From assembly GCF_029917005.1 (NCBI RefSeq), contig NZ_CP123967.1:248001-312000 (forward strand): a stretch of 64,000 nucleotides of DNA. Direction: 5' to 3'. The notes below the pieces were generated by a model. It was given only the letters and a program-made list of their open reading frames with translations. It was not told the DNA's origin and did no database searches. A program made the translations under genes and the position numbers. Below are positions 24,803 to 33,933 of the stretch, piece after piece. This DNA comes from Tessaracoccus lacteus. Lineage in GTDB: Bacteria > Actinomycetota > Actinomycetes > Propionibacteriales > Propionibacteriaceae. Positions within the stretch are counted from its first letter, which is position 1. Every line of letters starts with the position of its first letter.

Positions 24803-25366
24803 TCAGGAGGGGAGGAGGACCCAGGTGGTGCCGGACAGCTGGAGGGTGCCGTCCTCCTGGCCGTTGAACTGGGTCGAGGCGATGGTGACGATCCGCTTGG
24901 ACTTCTGCAGGTTCGTGACGAAGGCCTCCAGCTGCGTGCGGGTGCCGTTGGCGGTCATCGTGAGCGGCACCGCGACGAGCGAGCTGTTCGGCGGGGCCGT
25001 GATCGTCAGGCCGGTCGGCGGCGTGTAGGCGGCGGCGGCGTCGAAGCTCAGTGTCCGCACGTCGACATCGGCCGACGTGGCGGCGTCGTCGATCTGGTTG
25101 ATGAGCTCCTGCTGCGACCGGGCGGCGGGGATCGCCTGCTGCAGCGTCGACAGGTCGTCCCGGTAGCCGTCCATGTTCGCCATGTCGGCCGCCAGTTCAC
25201 TGTTCTTCGCCTGCTGGGCGTCGTTGAGCTGGCGAATGCTCTCGGTCTGCGTGTTGGCCTGATCGATGCGGGCCAGCTGCGGCTGGATGCCGATTGCCCA
25301 TCCCCCGAAGAGGATCGCGACGGCGAGGACGCCGATGATGATGAGGCTGAGGCGGTGCTTGTCCAT
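24803..25366 (-). CDS. pilO: PilO-like type IV pilus inner-membrane protein
   Basis: A 187-residue protein with a short cytoplasmic N-terminus, one helix (about 8-27), a coiled-coil stretch (about 33-90, Gln/Ala-rich heptads) and a ferredoxin-like domain ending 'IASTQFNGQEDGTLQLSGTTWVLL'. PilO pairs with PilN to form the alignment complex connecting PilM and the platform to the growing pilus. It starts one base after the pilN stop and ends the pilus locus. Confidence 0.85.
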   Translation of the reverse strand: MDKHRLSLIIIGVLAVAILFGGWAIGIQPQLARIDQANTQTESIRQLNDAQQAKNSELAADMANMDGYRDDLSTLQQAIPAARSQQELINQIDDAATSADVDVRTLSFDAAAAYTPPTGLTITAPPNSSLVAVPLTMTANGTRTQLEAFVTNLQKSKRIVTIASTQFNGQEDGTLQLSGTTWVLLPS

Positions 25367-25367
25367 G

Positions 25368-26192
25368 TCACTTCCCTTCGGTCGTGCCGTCGATGGTCGT
25401 GTCGTCGGTCTCGGTCGGCTCCTGGTTTGCGCCGGTCGCGACGTCCTGCAGCTGCTGGTGGAGGTCGGCCATCAGGTCCTCGTCGAGGTCCTTGACCCGT
25501 GACGTCCCGCCGAGCGCCTCGCTGCCGAGCTGAACGACGCCCGTGATGACGTAGCCCACCTCGTCGGAAGCGGAGACCGCGTCGACGGTGGCGCTCTGGA
25601 ACCCGGTGAGCTCGCTCAGCGCGTTGAGCAGCGGGGTGGGGGAGTCGAACCTGTCCGCGTTCGCGGTGAAGGAGATCTGGATCACGCCCTGGGCGTCGAG
25701 GCCGCCGTTGTCGGACACGCTCCCGTCGTCGTTCCCCAGGCCCCGCACCGCGACGTCCTCGGTCACGAGCGTGACCTCGTCCGGCAGCACCGTGTCGAGC
25801 TCAGTCATCAGTCGCGCCCAGTTGGCCTCGGCGAACAGCGCCTCGGGCAACGCGAACTCGTAGTCGGCGAGGCTTCGCTTGACCGAGATCAGCTCGCTGT
25901 ACTCATTCTGCTGCTGCACGAGCAGCTGGCCCCGGGTGCGCTCGTCGTCGAGCGTCGTCTCGGCCTTGAGGGCGAGCATCGACATGGCCAGGATTGCCAT
26001 CACCACCGCGACGATCAGCGCCAGCAGCCCGTAGATGAGCGCCCGGATGGTGCGGGCGCTCCGGCGACGCGCCTCGACAATCGGCGGCACCAGGTCGACG
26101 CGGACCACGCCCATCACGGGGGTGCTGACGACGGCCCCGACGGGGAGGTCCTCCTGCCCGGCCTCGGGGCCGGTGGCAAGTCCTGCGCTCAT
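25368..26192 (-). CDS. pilN: PilN-like type IV pilus assembly protein
   Basis: A 274-residue protein. The N-terminal cytoplasmic segment contains 'GVVRVDLVPPIVEARRR', equivalent to the PilM-binding 'INLLP' peptide of PilN. One helix lies at about 50-75, then a coiled coil (80-125) and a PilN-type periplasmic fold. A Thr/Asp-rich tail ends the protein. The ATG overlaps the pilM stop (ATGA). Together with PilM and PilO it forms the assembly sub-complex. It lacks close sequence identity to Gram-negative PilN, but position and topology are convincing. Confidence 0.83.
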   Translation of the reverse strand: MSAGLATGPEAGQEDLPVGAVVSTPVMGVVRVDLVPPIVEARRRSARTIRALIYGLLALIVAVVMAILAMSMLALKAETTLDDERTRGQLLVQQQNEYSELISVKRSLADYEFALPEALFAEANWARLMTELDTVLPDEVTLVTEDVAVRGLGNDDGSVSDNGGLDAQGVIQISFTANADRFDSPTPLLNALSELTGFQSATVDAVSASDEVGYVITGVVQLGSEALGGTSRVKDLDEDLMADLHQQLQDVATGANQEPTETDDTTIDGTTEGK

Positions 26193-27328
26193 TTCCTCGC
26201 TCCTCGTTTCGCGGCGGCCTTCTCCTTGGCGGTCGGGGCGGACCGGCCCGACTTCCTCGACGTCGGCGCCTGTGTCTGGGTCGCCGGACGCGCCTTCGCG
26301 CCCAGCGCGACGCCCAGGGGGGCCGCGAGCTCGAGTGCCCAGCGCTCCATCTCGGAGTCGCGCAGACGGCGCGCCATCTGGAACGCGCCCAGCGGGTTGC
26401 CGTAGCTCACCTCGACCCCCAGCGCCTTCGACAGGACGAGCGGGAGCCCCATGAGGCGGCTGCCGCCGCCGGTGAGGACCACCGTCTCGACGGGCGACTC
26501 GGGGTGCGAGTTCGACCAGTACGTGAAGGTGTTGCGCACCGATGTGATGAGGCCTGCGATGTTCTCGCGGAGCACGGTCTCGGCGTCGATGTCGCGGGCT
26601 GTGGTCGCCCCGCCCTGTAGTCCGCGGGAGATCTTGTCCTGCTCCGCCTCGGCGAAGCTGATGCCGAGCGCCCGCTCGATGCTGCGGGACACGTCGTCGC
26701 CGCCGCTCGGCACGAGGCGGACGAAGCCCGGCGTCCCGGCGCGGGAGATGACGACGGTGGTGCTGGAGGCGCCGACGTTGACGATCGCGTGGGTGCCCGG
26801 GTGGGGCGCCGGCAGCGCGCGGAGCAGCGAGAACCCGGAGAAGTCGATCGCGTCGATCTGCCGGCCGGAGTCCTCGATGGCCGTCACCGTCGTCTCGAGG
26901 CTGCTGCGGACCGTCGCGACTAGGAGCCCCTCCTGCCGGTATTCGCCGTTCTCGTGCACGTCGCGCAGCGGCAGGAAGTCGAGGATGGCGTCGTCGAGGT
27001 CGATCGGGACCTGCCCCTCGACCGCGAACCGCAGGCTCGTGCGGCGGCTGGTGCCCAGCAGGGCCGGCAGCGAGACCTCGCGCACGACGACCTTGCGGTT
27101 GCTGACGGCGAAGGCGACCTTACGGGTCGTGAACCCGCCGACCTTCCACAGGTCCTTCAGCGCGCGGATCGCGCGCGTCTGGTCGACGATCTCGCCGTCG
27201 TGGACGGTCCCCTCGGGGATCGGGATCGACGCGAACCGGCTGATCGCCGGCCGGGCTGTATACGGCGACTCGACCTGCACAGCGCGCAGCGACGTGCGGC
27301 TGAGGTCGAGTGCGACTACTGCTGCCAT
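26189..27328 (-). CDS. pilM: PilM, actin-like type IV pilus assembly ATPase
   Basis: A 379-residue cytoplasmic protein of the FtsA/actin superfamily. 'VALDLSRTSLRAVQVE' is the first phosphate loop, 'HAIVNVGASSTTVVISRAG' the second, and 'VVLTGGGSRLMGLPLVLSKALGVEV' the adenosine motif. A Lys/Ala-rich tail (about 345-379) is added. PilM binds the PilN tail and connects to PilB/PilC. GGAGG lies six bases before the ATG. Confidence 0.93.
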   Translation of the reverse strand: MAAVVALDLSRTSLRAVQVESPYTARPAISRFASIPIPEGTVHDGEIVDQTRAIRALKDLWKVGGFTTRKVAFAVSNRKVVVREVSLPALLGTSRRTSLRFAVEGQVPIDLDDAILDFLPLRDVHENGEYRQEGLLVATVRSSLETTVTAIEDSGRQIDAIDFSGFSLLRALPAPHPGTHAIVNVGASSTTVVISRAGTPGFVRLVPSGGDDVSRSIERALGISFAEAEQDKISRGLQGGATTARDIDAETVLRENIAGLITSVRNTFTYWSNSHPESPVETVVLTGGGSRLMGLPLVLSKALGVEVSYGNPLGAFQMARRLRDSEMERWALELAAPLGVALGAKARPATQTQAPTSRKSGRSAPTAKEKAAAKRGARK

Positions 27329-27359
27329 GTGGTCCTCCGGAGTGGGTGTGCCGTGCGCA

Positions 27360-28172
27360 TCAGGCGAGTCCTGTCGCTGTCAGGTAGAGGTCGGCGAGCG
27401 GACGCCCGGCCCAGATGCCGAGGGCGGCGCCCAGCAGCATGAAGGGGCCGAACGGCAGCGCCGTCTTGCGGGTGGCCCGGCTGCCGGCCATCAGCGCGAC
27501 GCCGACGAGCCCGCCGATCAGGAAGGCGGCGAAGGCGCCGACGAGCAGCTCGGCCCAGCCGAGCCAGGCCACCAGCATGCCCAGCGCGCCGGCGAGCTTC
27601 ACATCGCCGAGCCCCATCCCGCCGGGGCGGAGCAGTGCGAGCGCCAGGTAGAAGCCGCCGAGCGCGATCCCGCCGATCAGCGCCGCGACCAGTCGCGCAT
27701 AATCCCCGGTCAGCACGGAGGCGAGGATCAGCAGCGCGACGGTGACGGCGTACGACGGCAGCACGATGGCGTCGGGCAGGCGGTGATGGTCCACGTCGAT
27801 CAGGGCGAGCGCGATGGCCACCGCGGTCCAGTACAGCAGCACGGGCAGCAATGCGGCGGGGTAGCTTCCCGCGTACGCGCCCCAGACGACGACCCCGAAG
27901 GCCGCCGCGGTGCAGCCCTCGACCGCCGGGTAGCGCGCCGAGATCGGCTCGTGGCAGTGGCGGCAGTGGGCGCGCAGCACCAGCCACGACAGGATCGGCA
28001 CGTTGTCGTACCAGGCGATGTCGGCTCCGCAGCCCGGGCACGCGGAGCCGGGGCTGACGATGCTCTCGCCGCGCGGCACGCGCCAGATCACGACGTTGAG
28101 GAACGAGCCGATCAGGGCGCCGAGGACGACGGCCAGCGGGATGCCCACGACGGGTGGGAACAGGTCGCTCAT
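27360..28172 (-). CDS. pilD: Prepilin peptidase / N-methyltransferase, A24 family
   Basis: A 270-residue membrane protease with about eight helices. The N-terminal domain includes 'PGSACPGCGADI' and 'RAHCRHCHEPI', two CxxC pairs that bind zinc and go with methyltransferase activity. The catalytic aspartates are in 'ALIDVDHHRLPD' and 'GMGLGDVKLAGALG'. It cleaves the class III leaders of PilA and the minor pilins here and methylates the new N-terminus. Its start overlaps the stop of the PilX-like gene by four bases. Confidence 0.94.
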   Translation of the reverse strand: MSDLFPPVVGIPLAVVLGALIGSFLNVVIWRVPRGESIVSPGSACPGCGADIAWYDNVPILSWLVLRAHCRHCHEPISARYPAVEGCTAAAFGVVVWGAYAGSYPAALLPVLLYWTAVAIALALIDVDHHRLPDAIVLPSYAVTVALLILASVLTGDYARLVAALIGGIALGGFYLALALLRPGGMGLGDVKLAGALGMLVAWLGWAELLVGAFAAFLIGGLVGVALMAGSRATRKTALPFGPFMLLGAALGIWAGRPLADLYLTATGLA

Positions 28173-29971
28173 GACGCCGACCCGTCGGCCGCGAAGACGG
28201 CCTTGCTCTCGACCCAGCTCGTCACGCCGTAGGTGGTGGTGACGGGGTTGAGAAACTTGGGCGGGGCGTAGAACTTGAACCGGTCGTCGTAGCGGTAGTC
28301 CTTGGCGTAGCCGTTGTTGATGGCCCCGGTGTAGCTGCTCGTCGTCGCGACAGTGCCGCGGTACTTCTGCGCGATCGCGCCGAGCACGGTCAGGGTGCCG
28401 CGGTTGCCGCCCTTGTCATAGTTCTGCACCTGGAACGTGTGCGCGACCGACAGGATGGCCGCCTCGATCGTGCGGTTCTTCGCCGTCAGCACGGCGCCGT
28501 CGGAGCTGTTGAGCGGGTTGTACACCCACACGGCGTTGTTGCCGACCAGACCGAGGATGTCCTCCTGGTCGTTGACGTAGGTGATGTCCCCGGTGATGAA
28601 GACGTAGTTCTCGGCGGCCAGCGTCGCGGCCCCGTTGAACTCGCCACTGACGAAGATGTCGCCCGCTCGGCAACCGTAGGTGGTGGTGGTCGGCGGGATC
28701 TCGTTCTTGGCGGGGAAGGAGATCTTGTTGGTGACGGTGCCGAAGCTCCAGCCGGGGCGGTCGGAGACCTTGCTCGTGGTGCACGTGAAGTTGGTCGGAT
28801 TGGTGCTGGAGGACCAGTAGTTGACGTCGCTGGTGACCGACGGGACGTTCTGCACGTACATCACGTTGTTCTCCGGAACCGTGATGGTGGCGCCAGCCGA
28901 AGACTGCAGCGCGGAGATGGTCCCGCACTCGGCAGGCGACGTGCCCGTGGTGGAGTTCGCGTCCCCGATCCGGGTCTTCTTCGTGAATGGCGACTTGATG
29001 TTGACGGTGCCGTTCGCGTAGAAGGTGAACTGCGTCGGGCCTGTGTACAGGCACCCGGGCCGCGGGACCTCGGTAGCGACCAGGTCGGTGCGGGTCTCCT
29101 TCTTGAGTTCCGAGTTGGTGGCCGGCATGCCCACGACGCCGCCGCTGTAGCTGGGATAGCCGGCCAGCTCGAACGTCGGTTTGGTGCAGGTGTTGCCGCT
29201 GGAGTTCCTCGCCGAGTAGTAGGGCGAGCGGGAGTCGGCGGTGGTCACGGTGCCCTCGAACCTCGACCCGCAGGCTCGGATGGTGTCGTTGCTGTGTACC
29301 GGGCCCTGAAGGTCGTCGGCCGCGCCGAACGAGATCTCGTTGCAGGTCGAACCCACGGTGCGTCCGGCCCAGCTGTACTTGAGCGTCGTCATGGTGGCGT
29401 CAGTGAAGCAGGAGATGGTCGACGTGCCCGCGACGGACGGGTCCTGTGCCTCGTAGTCGGTGAAGTACAGGTAGTCGATGAACCCCTGCTGCTTCAGGTC
29501 TGCCGTCACGGTGCGGGTCGCGTCGCCCACCCTGCCCGTGGCGCGCACGCGGATGCGGCCGGTCGTCGCGTACTTGGAGTTGTCGACCTCGTAGCGGAAC
29601 TGCGCGCGTTGGGTGCTGCCGCTCACGTTGGCCCAGGTCCCCGTGGCGCCGATTCCGAAGGCCTTGTTCGTCTCGCTGGGCAGCGTCACGGTGCTCGTCG
29701 CGCTGAAGGAGGAGGCGGGGTTCCCGAAGCGGTAGTAGCTGGTGTCGGCGGACAGGCGGCTTTGGTAGTCGTCGACCCCGGCGTAGGCGGCGGCCAGGGC
29801 CGCGTTCCAGTTGGCGTCGGCGCGGGCCTGTTTCATGCCGTTGACCGTGGTCACCACCAGCAGTGACATCAGCATCGCCAGCACCAGCCCGACGCCCATG
29901 ACGGTGATCATCGCGGCGCCGCATTCACCCTCGCGGGGCTCGGGGAAACCGGGAAGGGTGTCGTCCATCAC
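28169..29971 (-). CDS. PilX-like large minor pilin
   Basis: A 600-residue protein. A short leader ends in '...GECG', followed by the hydrophobic 'AAMITVMGVGLVLAMLMSLLVV', the alpha-1 segment of PilX-type pilins; it is unusual in lacking the Glu at position +5. 'NAALAAAYAGVDDYQSRL' is the typical PilX_N continuation. The large C-terminal domain is Ser/Thr/Asn-rich beta structure with several Cys (possible disulphides). Large minor pilins of this kind sit at the pilus tip and start assembly or bind surfaces. The GTG start at 29971 overlaps the preceding stop; an in-frame ATG follows directly. Confidence 0.78.
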   Translation of the reverse strand: MMDDTLPGFPEPREGECGAAMITVMGVGLVLAMLMSLLVVTTVNGMKQARADANWNAALAAAYAGVDDYQSRLSADTSYYRFGNPASSFSATSTVTLPSETNKAFGIGATGTWANVSGSTQRAQFRYEVDNSKYATTGRIRVRATGRVGDATRTVTADLKQQGFIDYLYFTDYEAQDPSVAGTSTISCFTDATMTTLKYSWAGRTVGSTCNEISFGAADDLQGPVHSNDTIRACGSRFEGTVTTADSRSPYYSARNSSGNTCTKPTFELAGYPSYSGGVVGMPATNSELKKETRTDLVATEVPRPGCLYTGPTQFTFYANGTVNIKSPFTKKTRIGDANSTTGTSPAECGTISALQSSAGATITVPENNVMYVQNVPSVTSDVNYWSSSTNPTNFTCTTSKVSDRPGWSFGTVTNKISFPAKNEIPPTTTTYGCRAGDIFVSGEFNGAATLAAENYVFITGDITYVNDQEDILGLVGNNAVWVYNPLNSSDGAVLTAKNRTIEAAILSVAHTFQVQNYDKGGNRGTLTVLGAIAQKYRGTVATTSSYTGAINNGYAKDYRYDDRFKFYAPPKFLNPVTTTYGVTSWVESKAVFAADGSAS

Positions 29972-30657
29972 TTGACCTCCACTCGGGCGACGCCCAGGTT
30001 GGGCAGCCCCACCAGGTTCTGCAGCTTGACGGGGGCTGTGCGGCCGGAGCCGTTCGCCTGAACGTTCATGGTCACCTGCACCGCGGCGATGTTGCGGATC
30101 TGCGCCGTCGTCAGACTGGCACCAGCCGACGGGGTCAGCTGGTCGCCGTTCTTGTCGTAGTAGCGGAACAGGGGGCTGGCGCTGTCGGCGGGCAGCAGCG
30201 AGCGCGCGACGGTGCGGGAGTAGCTGGCGGTCGTGGCGAACTGCCAGTACGTCGTGTACACGTGCGTCGCGGCCCAGCGGGTCTCCACCAGCTCGTTCTT
30301 GGCGTTGCGGGAGAACTGGATGCGCCAGGGCGCCGGGTCGGTGGTCGAGCCGGCGTCGATGAAGGAGTTGATGATCATCTTCTCGGCGCCCGCGTAGTCG
30401 AAGACGGGGTTGTTGATGCTGTTGCCGTACACGGGGATCTCGGTGCCCGCCCTGATGACGCGGGTGACCTCGTTCATGGCAGTCGAGGCCAGCCTGCTGC
30501 TCGCGACGGCGCCCTGCTGGTCGGTCACCGACCTGGTCGACGTGACGAACATCGCCACGACGAGCGTCAGCAGCAGACCGGAGACGCCCATCGCGACCAT
30601 CAGCTCGACCAGGGTGAGTCCCTCGTCCTCGCGGTGCATCCGGCGCAGCAGGCTCAT
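29968..30657 (-). CDS. Minor pilin, PilW-like
   Basis: A 229-residue prepilin. The basic leader 'MSLLRRMHREDEG' is followed by 'LTLVELMVAMGVSGLLLTLVV', a class III signal with cleavage after Gly13 and Glu at +5. The globular part has 'SRLASTAMNEVTRVIRAG', typical of PilW. It probably joins the tip complex with the PilV-like and PilX-like neighbours, with which it shares four-base overlaps on both sides. Confidence 0.85.
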   Translation of the reverse strand: MSLLRRMHREDEGLTLVELMVAMGVSGLLLTLVVAMFVTSTRSVTDQQGAVASSRLASTAMNEVTRVIRAGTEIPVYGNSINNPVFDYAGAEKMIINSFIDAGSTTDPAPWRIQFSRNAKNELVETRWAATHVYTTYWQFATTASYSRTVARSLLPADSASPLFRYYDKNGDQLTPSAGASLTTAQIRNIAAVQVTMNVQANGSGRTAPVKLQNLVGLPNLGVARVEVK

Positions 30658-32000
30658 GATGTGGTCCTCGGGTCGAGCGTGATCCTGCCGGAGGTGACCG
30701 ACCCGTTCGAGGTCACCGAGATGCCGCTGGTGATCTTCGTGGTCTTCGCCCCGGAGCTCGCCCCGCGGTAGAGCTCCCAGGTCCCGAAGGGGAGCGCGAG
30801 CGTCGGGCTGGCGCTGCCCGACAGCACGGTGCCGAACGTGTAGGTCATGTAGGTCGACCCCACGGTCGTCGTCGCGGCGGCGCAGCCGGGGTCCCCGTCG
30901 CCGCCTCCGACGTAGACGGCCGTCACGTAGCTCCCGCTGCCGTTGGGGGAGGAGAGCTTGACGGTGCCCATCGCGACGGCCGCCGTCACTGTCGTGCCGC
31001 GGAGGCCGGCGACCGGATCGGGGCGGACGCCGGAGGTGGTGGACGTCGCCGTCCACTGCCCGGGATCGGTGGCCAGGCAGCTGGTCGCCGCGTTCTCCGG
31101 GGTCTCGGCGTAGGGGCCGGCCAGGAGGCTGTACCCGGACGAGATGGGGTAGGCGGCCAGGGACTTGGGGTTGGCCGTGGTGGTCGACGTGAAGAGCGAG
31201 GAGCCGTAGGTCGAGACCAGCGAGGTGGTCAGGTTCGTAGGCAGCGTCGCCGAGCCCCCCGCATACGTGGTGGTGAAGGTGACGGCCCGGTCGTAGGCGA
31301 AGCTCAGGCGCGAGGCCCCGCCGGCCGTGACCTCGACGGTCGCGGTGGGCGTGCTCAGCTGCTGCTCGTTGACGTAGCCCGACTTGCTGACGGAGGCGGT
31401 GAAGGAGCCGGCCGGCACCTTGAGGAGGTAGGCGCAGCCGTCGCTGTCGGTGGTGGTGGACGCGACGGTGGAGCTGGAGGTGGTGAGGTTCACGGTGGCA
31501 CCACTCACGCCGGAGCCCGAGGCGTCGATGACGCCCACCAGGACGGTGCCGAGCGTCGGGTCGTTGATCTTGGTGCGCGGCGTGAGCGTGGAGTCGCTGT
31601 AGACGGGCTGCGCGCTGGCGGACATGTTGTCCCAGGTGACCTCGACCGTGAACTCCTTGTAGCGGATGGAGCCCGTCGTGTCGCCGGCCTGGCAGGTGGC
31701 GCTCACGCCGCTGCTGAAGGCCCAGGAGGTGCTGACGGCCACGTGGAATGTGTCGCCGTTCAGCTCGACGTCGCGGGTCGAGTTGACGATGTCGAACACG
31801 CTGGCGCGGGAGCGCTCGATGTCGACCTGCTGAGCCGCCAGATTGGCCGCGACGATGCGGGCCCTCGTGTCGCGCGACAGGGTCATGCCCGAGGTCATGA
31901 CGTAGAGGAAGCCGGTGGCGATCATCGCGAAGATCATCATCGCGACGACCACCTCGACGAGCGTGAAACCGCCGTCGTCGAAGCGCTGCAGTCGTCGCAT
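30654..32000 (-). CDS. Minor pilin, PilV-like, with carboxypeptidase-regulatory-like domain
   Basis: A 448-residue prepilin. The leader 'MRRLQRFDDGG' precedes 'FTLVEVVVAMMIFAMIATGFL', giving cleavage before Phe and Glu at +5. After the pilin core (to about 165) residues 170-235 form a carboxypeptidase-regulatory/SpaA-like beta-sandwich ('VLVGVIDASGSGVSGATVNL', 'CAYLLKVPAGSFTASVSKSGY'). A Ser/Thr/Gly-rich region with two or three more Cys follows. Such an added sandwich domain makes it a good candidate tip adhesin. It is separated from pilA by a strong terminator. Confidence 0.82.
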   Translation of the reverse strand: MRRLQRFDDGGFTLVEVVVAMMIFAMIATGFLYVMTSGMTLSRDTRARIVAANLAAQQVDIERSRASVFDIVNSTRDVELNGDTFHVAVSTSWAFSSGVSATCQAGDTTGSIRYKEFTVEVTWDNMSASAQPVYSDSTLTPRTKINDPTLGTVLVGVIDASGSGVSGATVNLTTSSSTVASTTTDSDGCAYLLKVPAGSFTASVSKSGYVNEQQLSTPTATVEVTAGGASRLSFAYDRAVTFTTTYAGGSATLPTNLTTSLVSTYGSSLFTSTTTANPKSLAAYPISSGYSLLAGPYAETPENAATSCLATDPGQWTATSTTSGVRPDPVAGLRGTTVTAAVAMGTVKLSSPNGSGSYVTAVYVGGGDGDPGCAAATTTVGSTYMTYTFGTVLSGSASPTLALPFGTWELYRGASSGAKTTKITSGISVTSNGSVTSGRITLDPRTTS

Positions 32001-32044
32001 GGCGGGCCTCCGTCCGTCGGGTGGGGTGGGGTGGGGTGTGGAAA

Positions 32045-32084
32045 CGTCGTGCCCGCGCGGTGGGGGGACCGCGCAGGCACGACG
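32045..32084 (-). terminator. Terminator between pilA and the minor-pilin genes
   Basis: A hairpin of about 17 bp, CGTCGTGCC and GCGCGGT pairing with ACCGCGC and GGCACGACG around a C-rich loop, followed by TTT on the minus strand. It would end most pilA transcripts and let only some continue into the minor-pilin genes, which fits the high pilA/low minor-pilin ratio needed. Confidence 0.8.
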
Positions 32085-32102
32085 TGGATCAGGGGGTCCG
32101 GA

Positions 32103-32567
32103 TCACGGGGCGGGGGTCTTGGCGGCCCAGTCGCCGAGCCCGGTGGTGGAGTCGTAGGTGTACTCCTCATCCGTGACGTTGGCGTTCGAGCCGACGATCT
32201 CGTAGGTCTGAGCATCGTCGTCGACGTCGACGCTGAGCGTGTTGTCGGGCGAAACGACAACGTCGGCGAGCTCGGCGGAGCCATTCTTGATCTTGCCAGG
32301 TGCGTCCGGGGACGTACTCTCGGCGTAGGTGAGGCCCTTGACCGTGCCGTTGTTGGCGGAGGTGGCAGTCTCCAGTGCGAGGACGGCGTTCTTGACGTCC
32401 GACTCGACCGACGACTTCCAGGCGCCCTCGCGCATGTTCAGGAAGATCGGGATGGCGACGGCAGCGAGGATGCCGATGATGATGACGACGACCAGGAGTT
32501 CGATCAGGGTGAAGCCCTTTTCGCCCTCCTCCTTCTTCGCCAGTGCGTTAGAAACGAAGTTCAGCAC
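32103..32567 (-). CDS. pilA: Major pilin PilA
   Basis: A 154-residue type IVa-like prepilin. The leader 'MLNFVSNALAKKEEGEKG' is cleaved before 'FTLIELLVVVIIIGILAAVA', with Glu at +5. The globular head is short and acidic (many Asp/Glu) and has no Cys, so no disulphide-closed D-loop. The start is GTG with AAAGGGA six bases upstream. It has its own promoter between it and pilC and a terminator behind it, both signs of separate high expression. Confidence 0.95.
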   Translation of the reverse strand: MLNFVSNALAKKEEGEKGFTLIELLVVVIIIGILAAVAIPIFLNMREGAWKSSVESDVKNAVLALETATSANNGTVKGLTYAESTSPDAPGKIKNGSAELADVVVSPDNTLSVDVDDDAQTYEIVGSNANVTDEEYTYDSTTGLGDWAAKTPAP

Positions 32568-32633
32568 GTGAGTTCCCTTTCGCGGGATGTGGGGGGTTTG
32601 TCGGCCTCGGGGGATGTGGCCGATGACCGAGAC

Positions 32634-32661
32634 CTTATAGGTGGTTCTCGGAAGATTTCAA
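32634..32661 (-). promoter_or_regulatory. Predicted pilA promoter
   Basis: On the minus strand TTGAAA (32661-32656) and TATAAG (32639-32634) are separated by 16 bp, a sigma-70-like pair in an otherwise GC-rich region. The predicted leader to the GTG at 32567 is about 60 nt. Confidence 0.6.
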
Positions 32662-32694
32662 CTGCGTTCGGAAAAGTTCTGTAACGATATGGTT

Positions 32695-33933
32695 TCAGAG
32701 GTTCTGGATGGACTGGAAGATCATGAACATGGGCAGGTAGAGGGCGACGATCATGAAGCCGAGCAGGGCGCCCATGAAGACGAGCATCAGCGGCTCCAAC
32801 AGGGCTGTGAGCTGGGATGACATCGTCTCGACCTCGTCGTCGTAGAAGTCGGCGGTCTTCTCGAGCATGGCGTCGATGGACCCCGATTCCTCGCCGATCC
32901 CGACCATTTGCACGAGCATTTCGGGAAAGATCTCGGCCTCGGCCAGGGACGCGCCGATGGAGTGCCCCTGTCTGACGTTCTCCTGGACGATATCCAGGGA
33001 TGAGGAAACCACGTAATTGCCGCTCGTGGCGCCAACGATCGACAGCGACTGCATCAAGGGGACGCCCGAGGCCAGCATGGTCGCGAAGTTTCGCGTGAAC
33101 CTCGTCAGCGCGATCTTCCTATTCAGTTTTCCGAAGACGGGAACCTTCAGTTTCACGGGGTCGAGTACCTTGCGCACGGCGTCGGTGTTCTTGTTGCGCG
33201 CCCACCAGATGGAGAAGATGATGCCGACCACCAGAGCGACAGGCACCACCACCGGCATGGCGTGCGACAGGTCGACGAGCAGTTGCGTCGGCGCCGGCAG
33301 CGAGCTGCCCAGGTCAGCGAACATCGCCTCGAAGACCGGGACGATGAAGATCAGCATGGCCGCGACGCCCACCAGCGCGATGATCAGCACCACGATCGGG
33401 TAGGTGAGCGCAGCCTTGACCTTGCTGCGGAGCCTGGTCTCGGCCTCGAAGTTGTCGGCGACCATGATGAGCGACTTGTCCAGGAAGCCGCCGGTCTCGC
33501 CTGCGCGCACCAGATGCACCATGATCGGCGGGATCACGAGCGGGAAGTCCTCCAGCGCATCCGAGAGCGCGACGCCGCTCTCCACCTTGGCCGAGACCTC
33601 CGTGAGCGTCGTGCGCAGCCGGGTGTTGTCCACCTGATCCTTGACGATCGTGAGCGCCCGCAGGATGGAGACGCCGGCCGAGACCATGGTGGAGAGCTGC
33701 CGGGTCAGCAGGGCGAGGTCCTTGAGGGAGGGCCCGCGCTCCAGCGCCGGGATGGTGATCTCCTTCTGCAGGCCGGTGCCGGCGCCCTTCTGGGTCAACA
33801 CGTCGGGGATGACGCCGCGGCCCTTGAGCTGCTGGATGGCCTGTGCCTCCGAGGACGCGTCGAGCACGCCCTTGACCTTGTTCCCATCCCGGTCCAGACC
33901 CTTGTAGGTCCACTTCTCCATGGTGACGGTCAT
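32695..33933 (-). CDS. pilC: PilC, type IV pilus platform protein
   Basis: A 412-residue GspF/PilC-type membrane protein with two repeated T2SF domains (about 75-200 and 280-405), each with 'L..L..Ls.m...G' helices ('RQLSTMVSAGVSILRALTIV', 'RNFATMLASGVPLMQSLSIV'), and three membrane helices. It couples PilB and PilT to pilin insertion or removal. Its ATG overlaps the pilT stop; an in-frame ATG twelve bases later is an alternative. Confidence 0.94.
   Translation of the reverse strand: MTVTMEKWTYKGLDRDGNKVKGVLDASSEAQAIQQLKGRGVIPDVLTQKGAGTGLQKEITIPALERGPSLKDLALLTRQLSTMVSAGVSILRALTIVKDQVDNTRLRTTLTEVSAKVESGVALSDALEDFPLVIPPIMVHLVRAGETGGFLDKSLIMVADNFEAETRLRSKVKAALTYPIVVLIIALVGVAAMLIFIVPVFEAMFADLGSSLPAPTQLLVDLSHAMPVVVPVALVVGIIFSIWWARNKNTDAVRKVLDPVKLKVPVFGKLNRKIALTRFTRNFATMLASGVPLMQSLSIVGATSGNYVVSSSLDIVQENVRQGHSIGASLAEAEIFPEMLVQMVGIGEESGSIDAMLEKTADFYDDEVETMSSQLTALLEPLMLVFMGALLGFMIVALYLPMFMIFQSIQNL

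Noticed and set aside
26451-28232. 593-codon plus-strand frame over pilM and pilD
   Set aside because: Antisense to two clear genes, with no recognisable domain.
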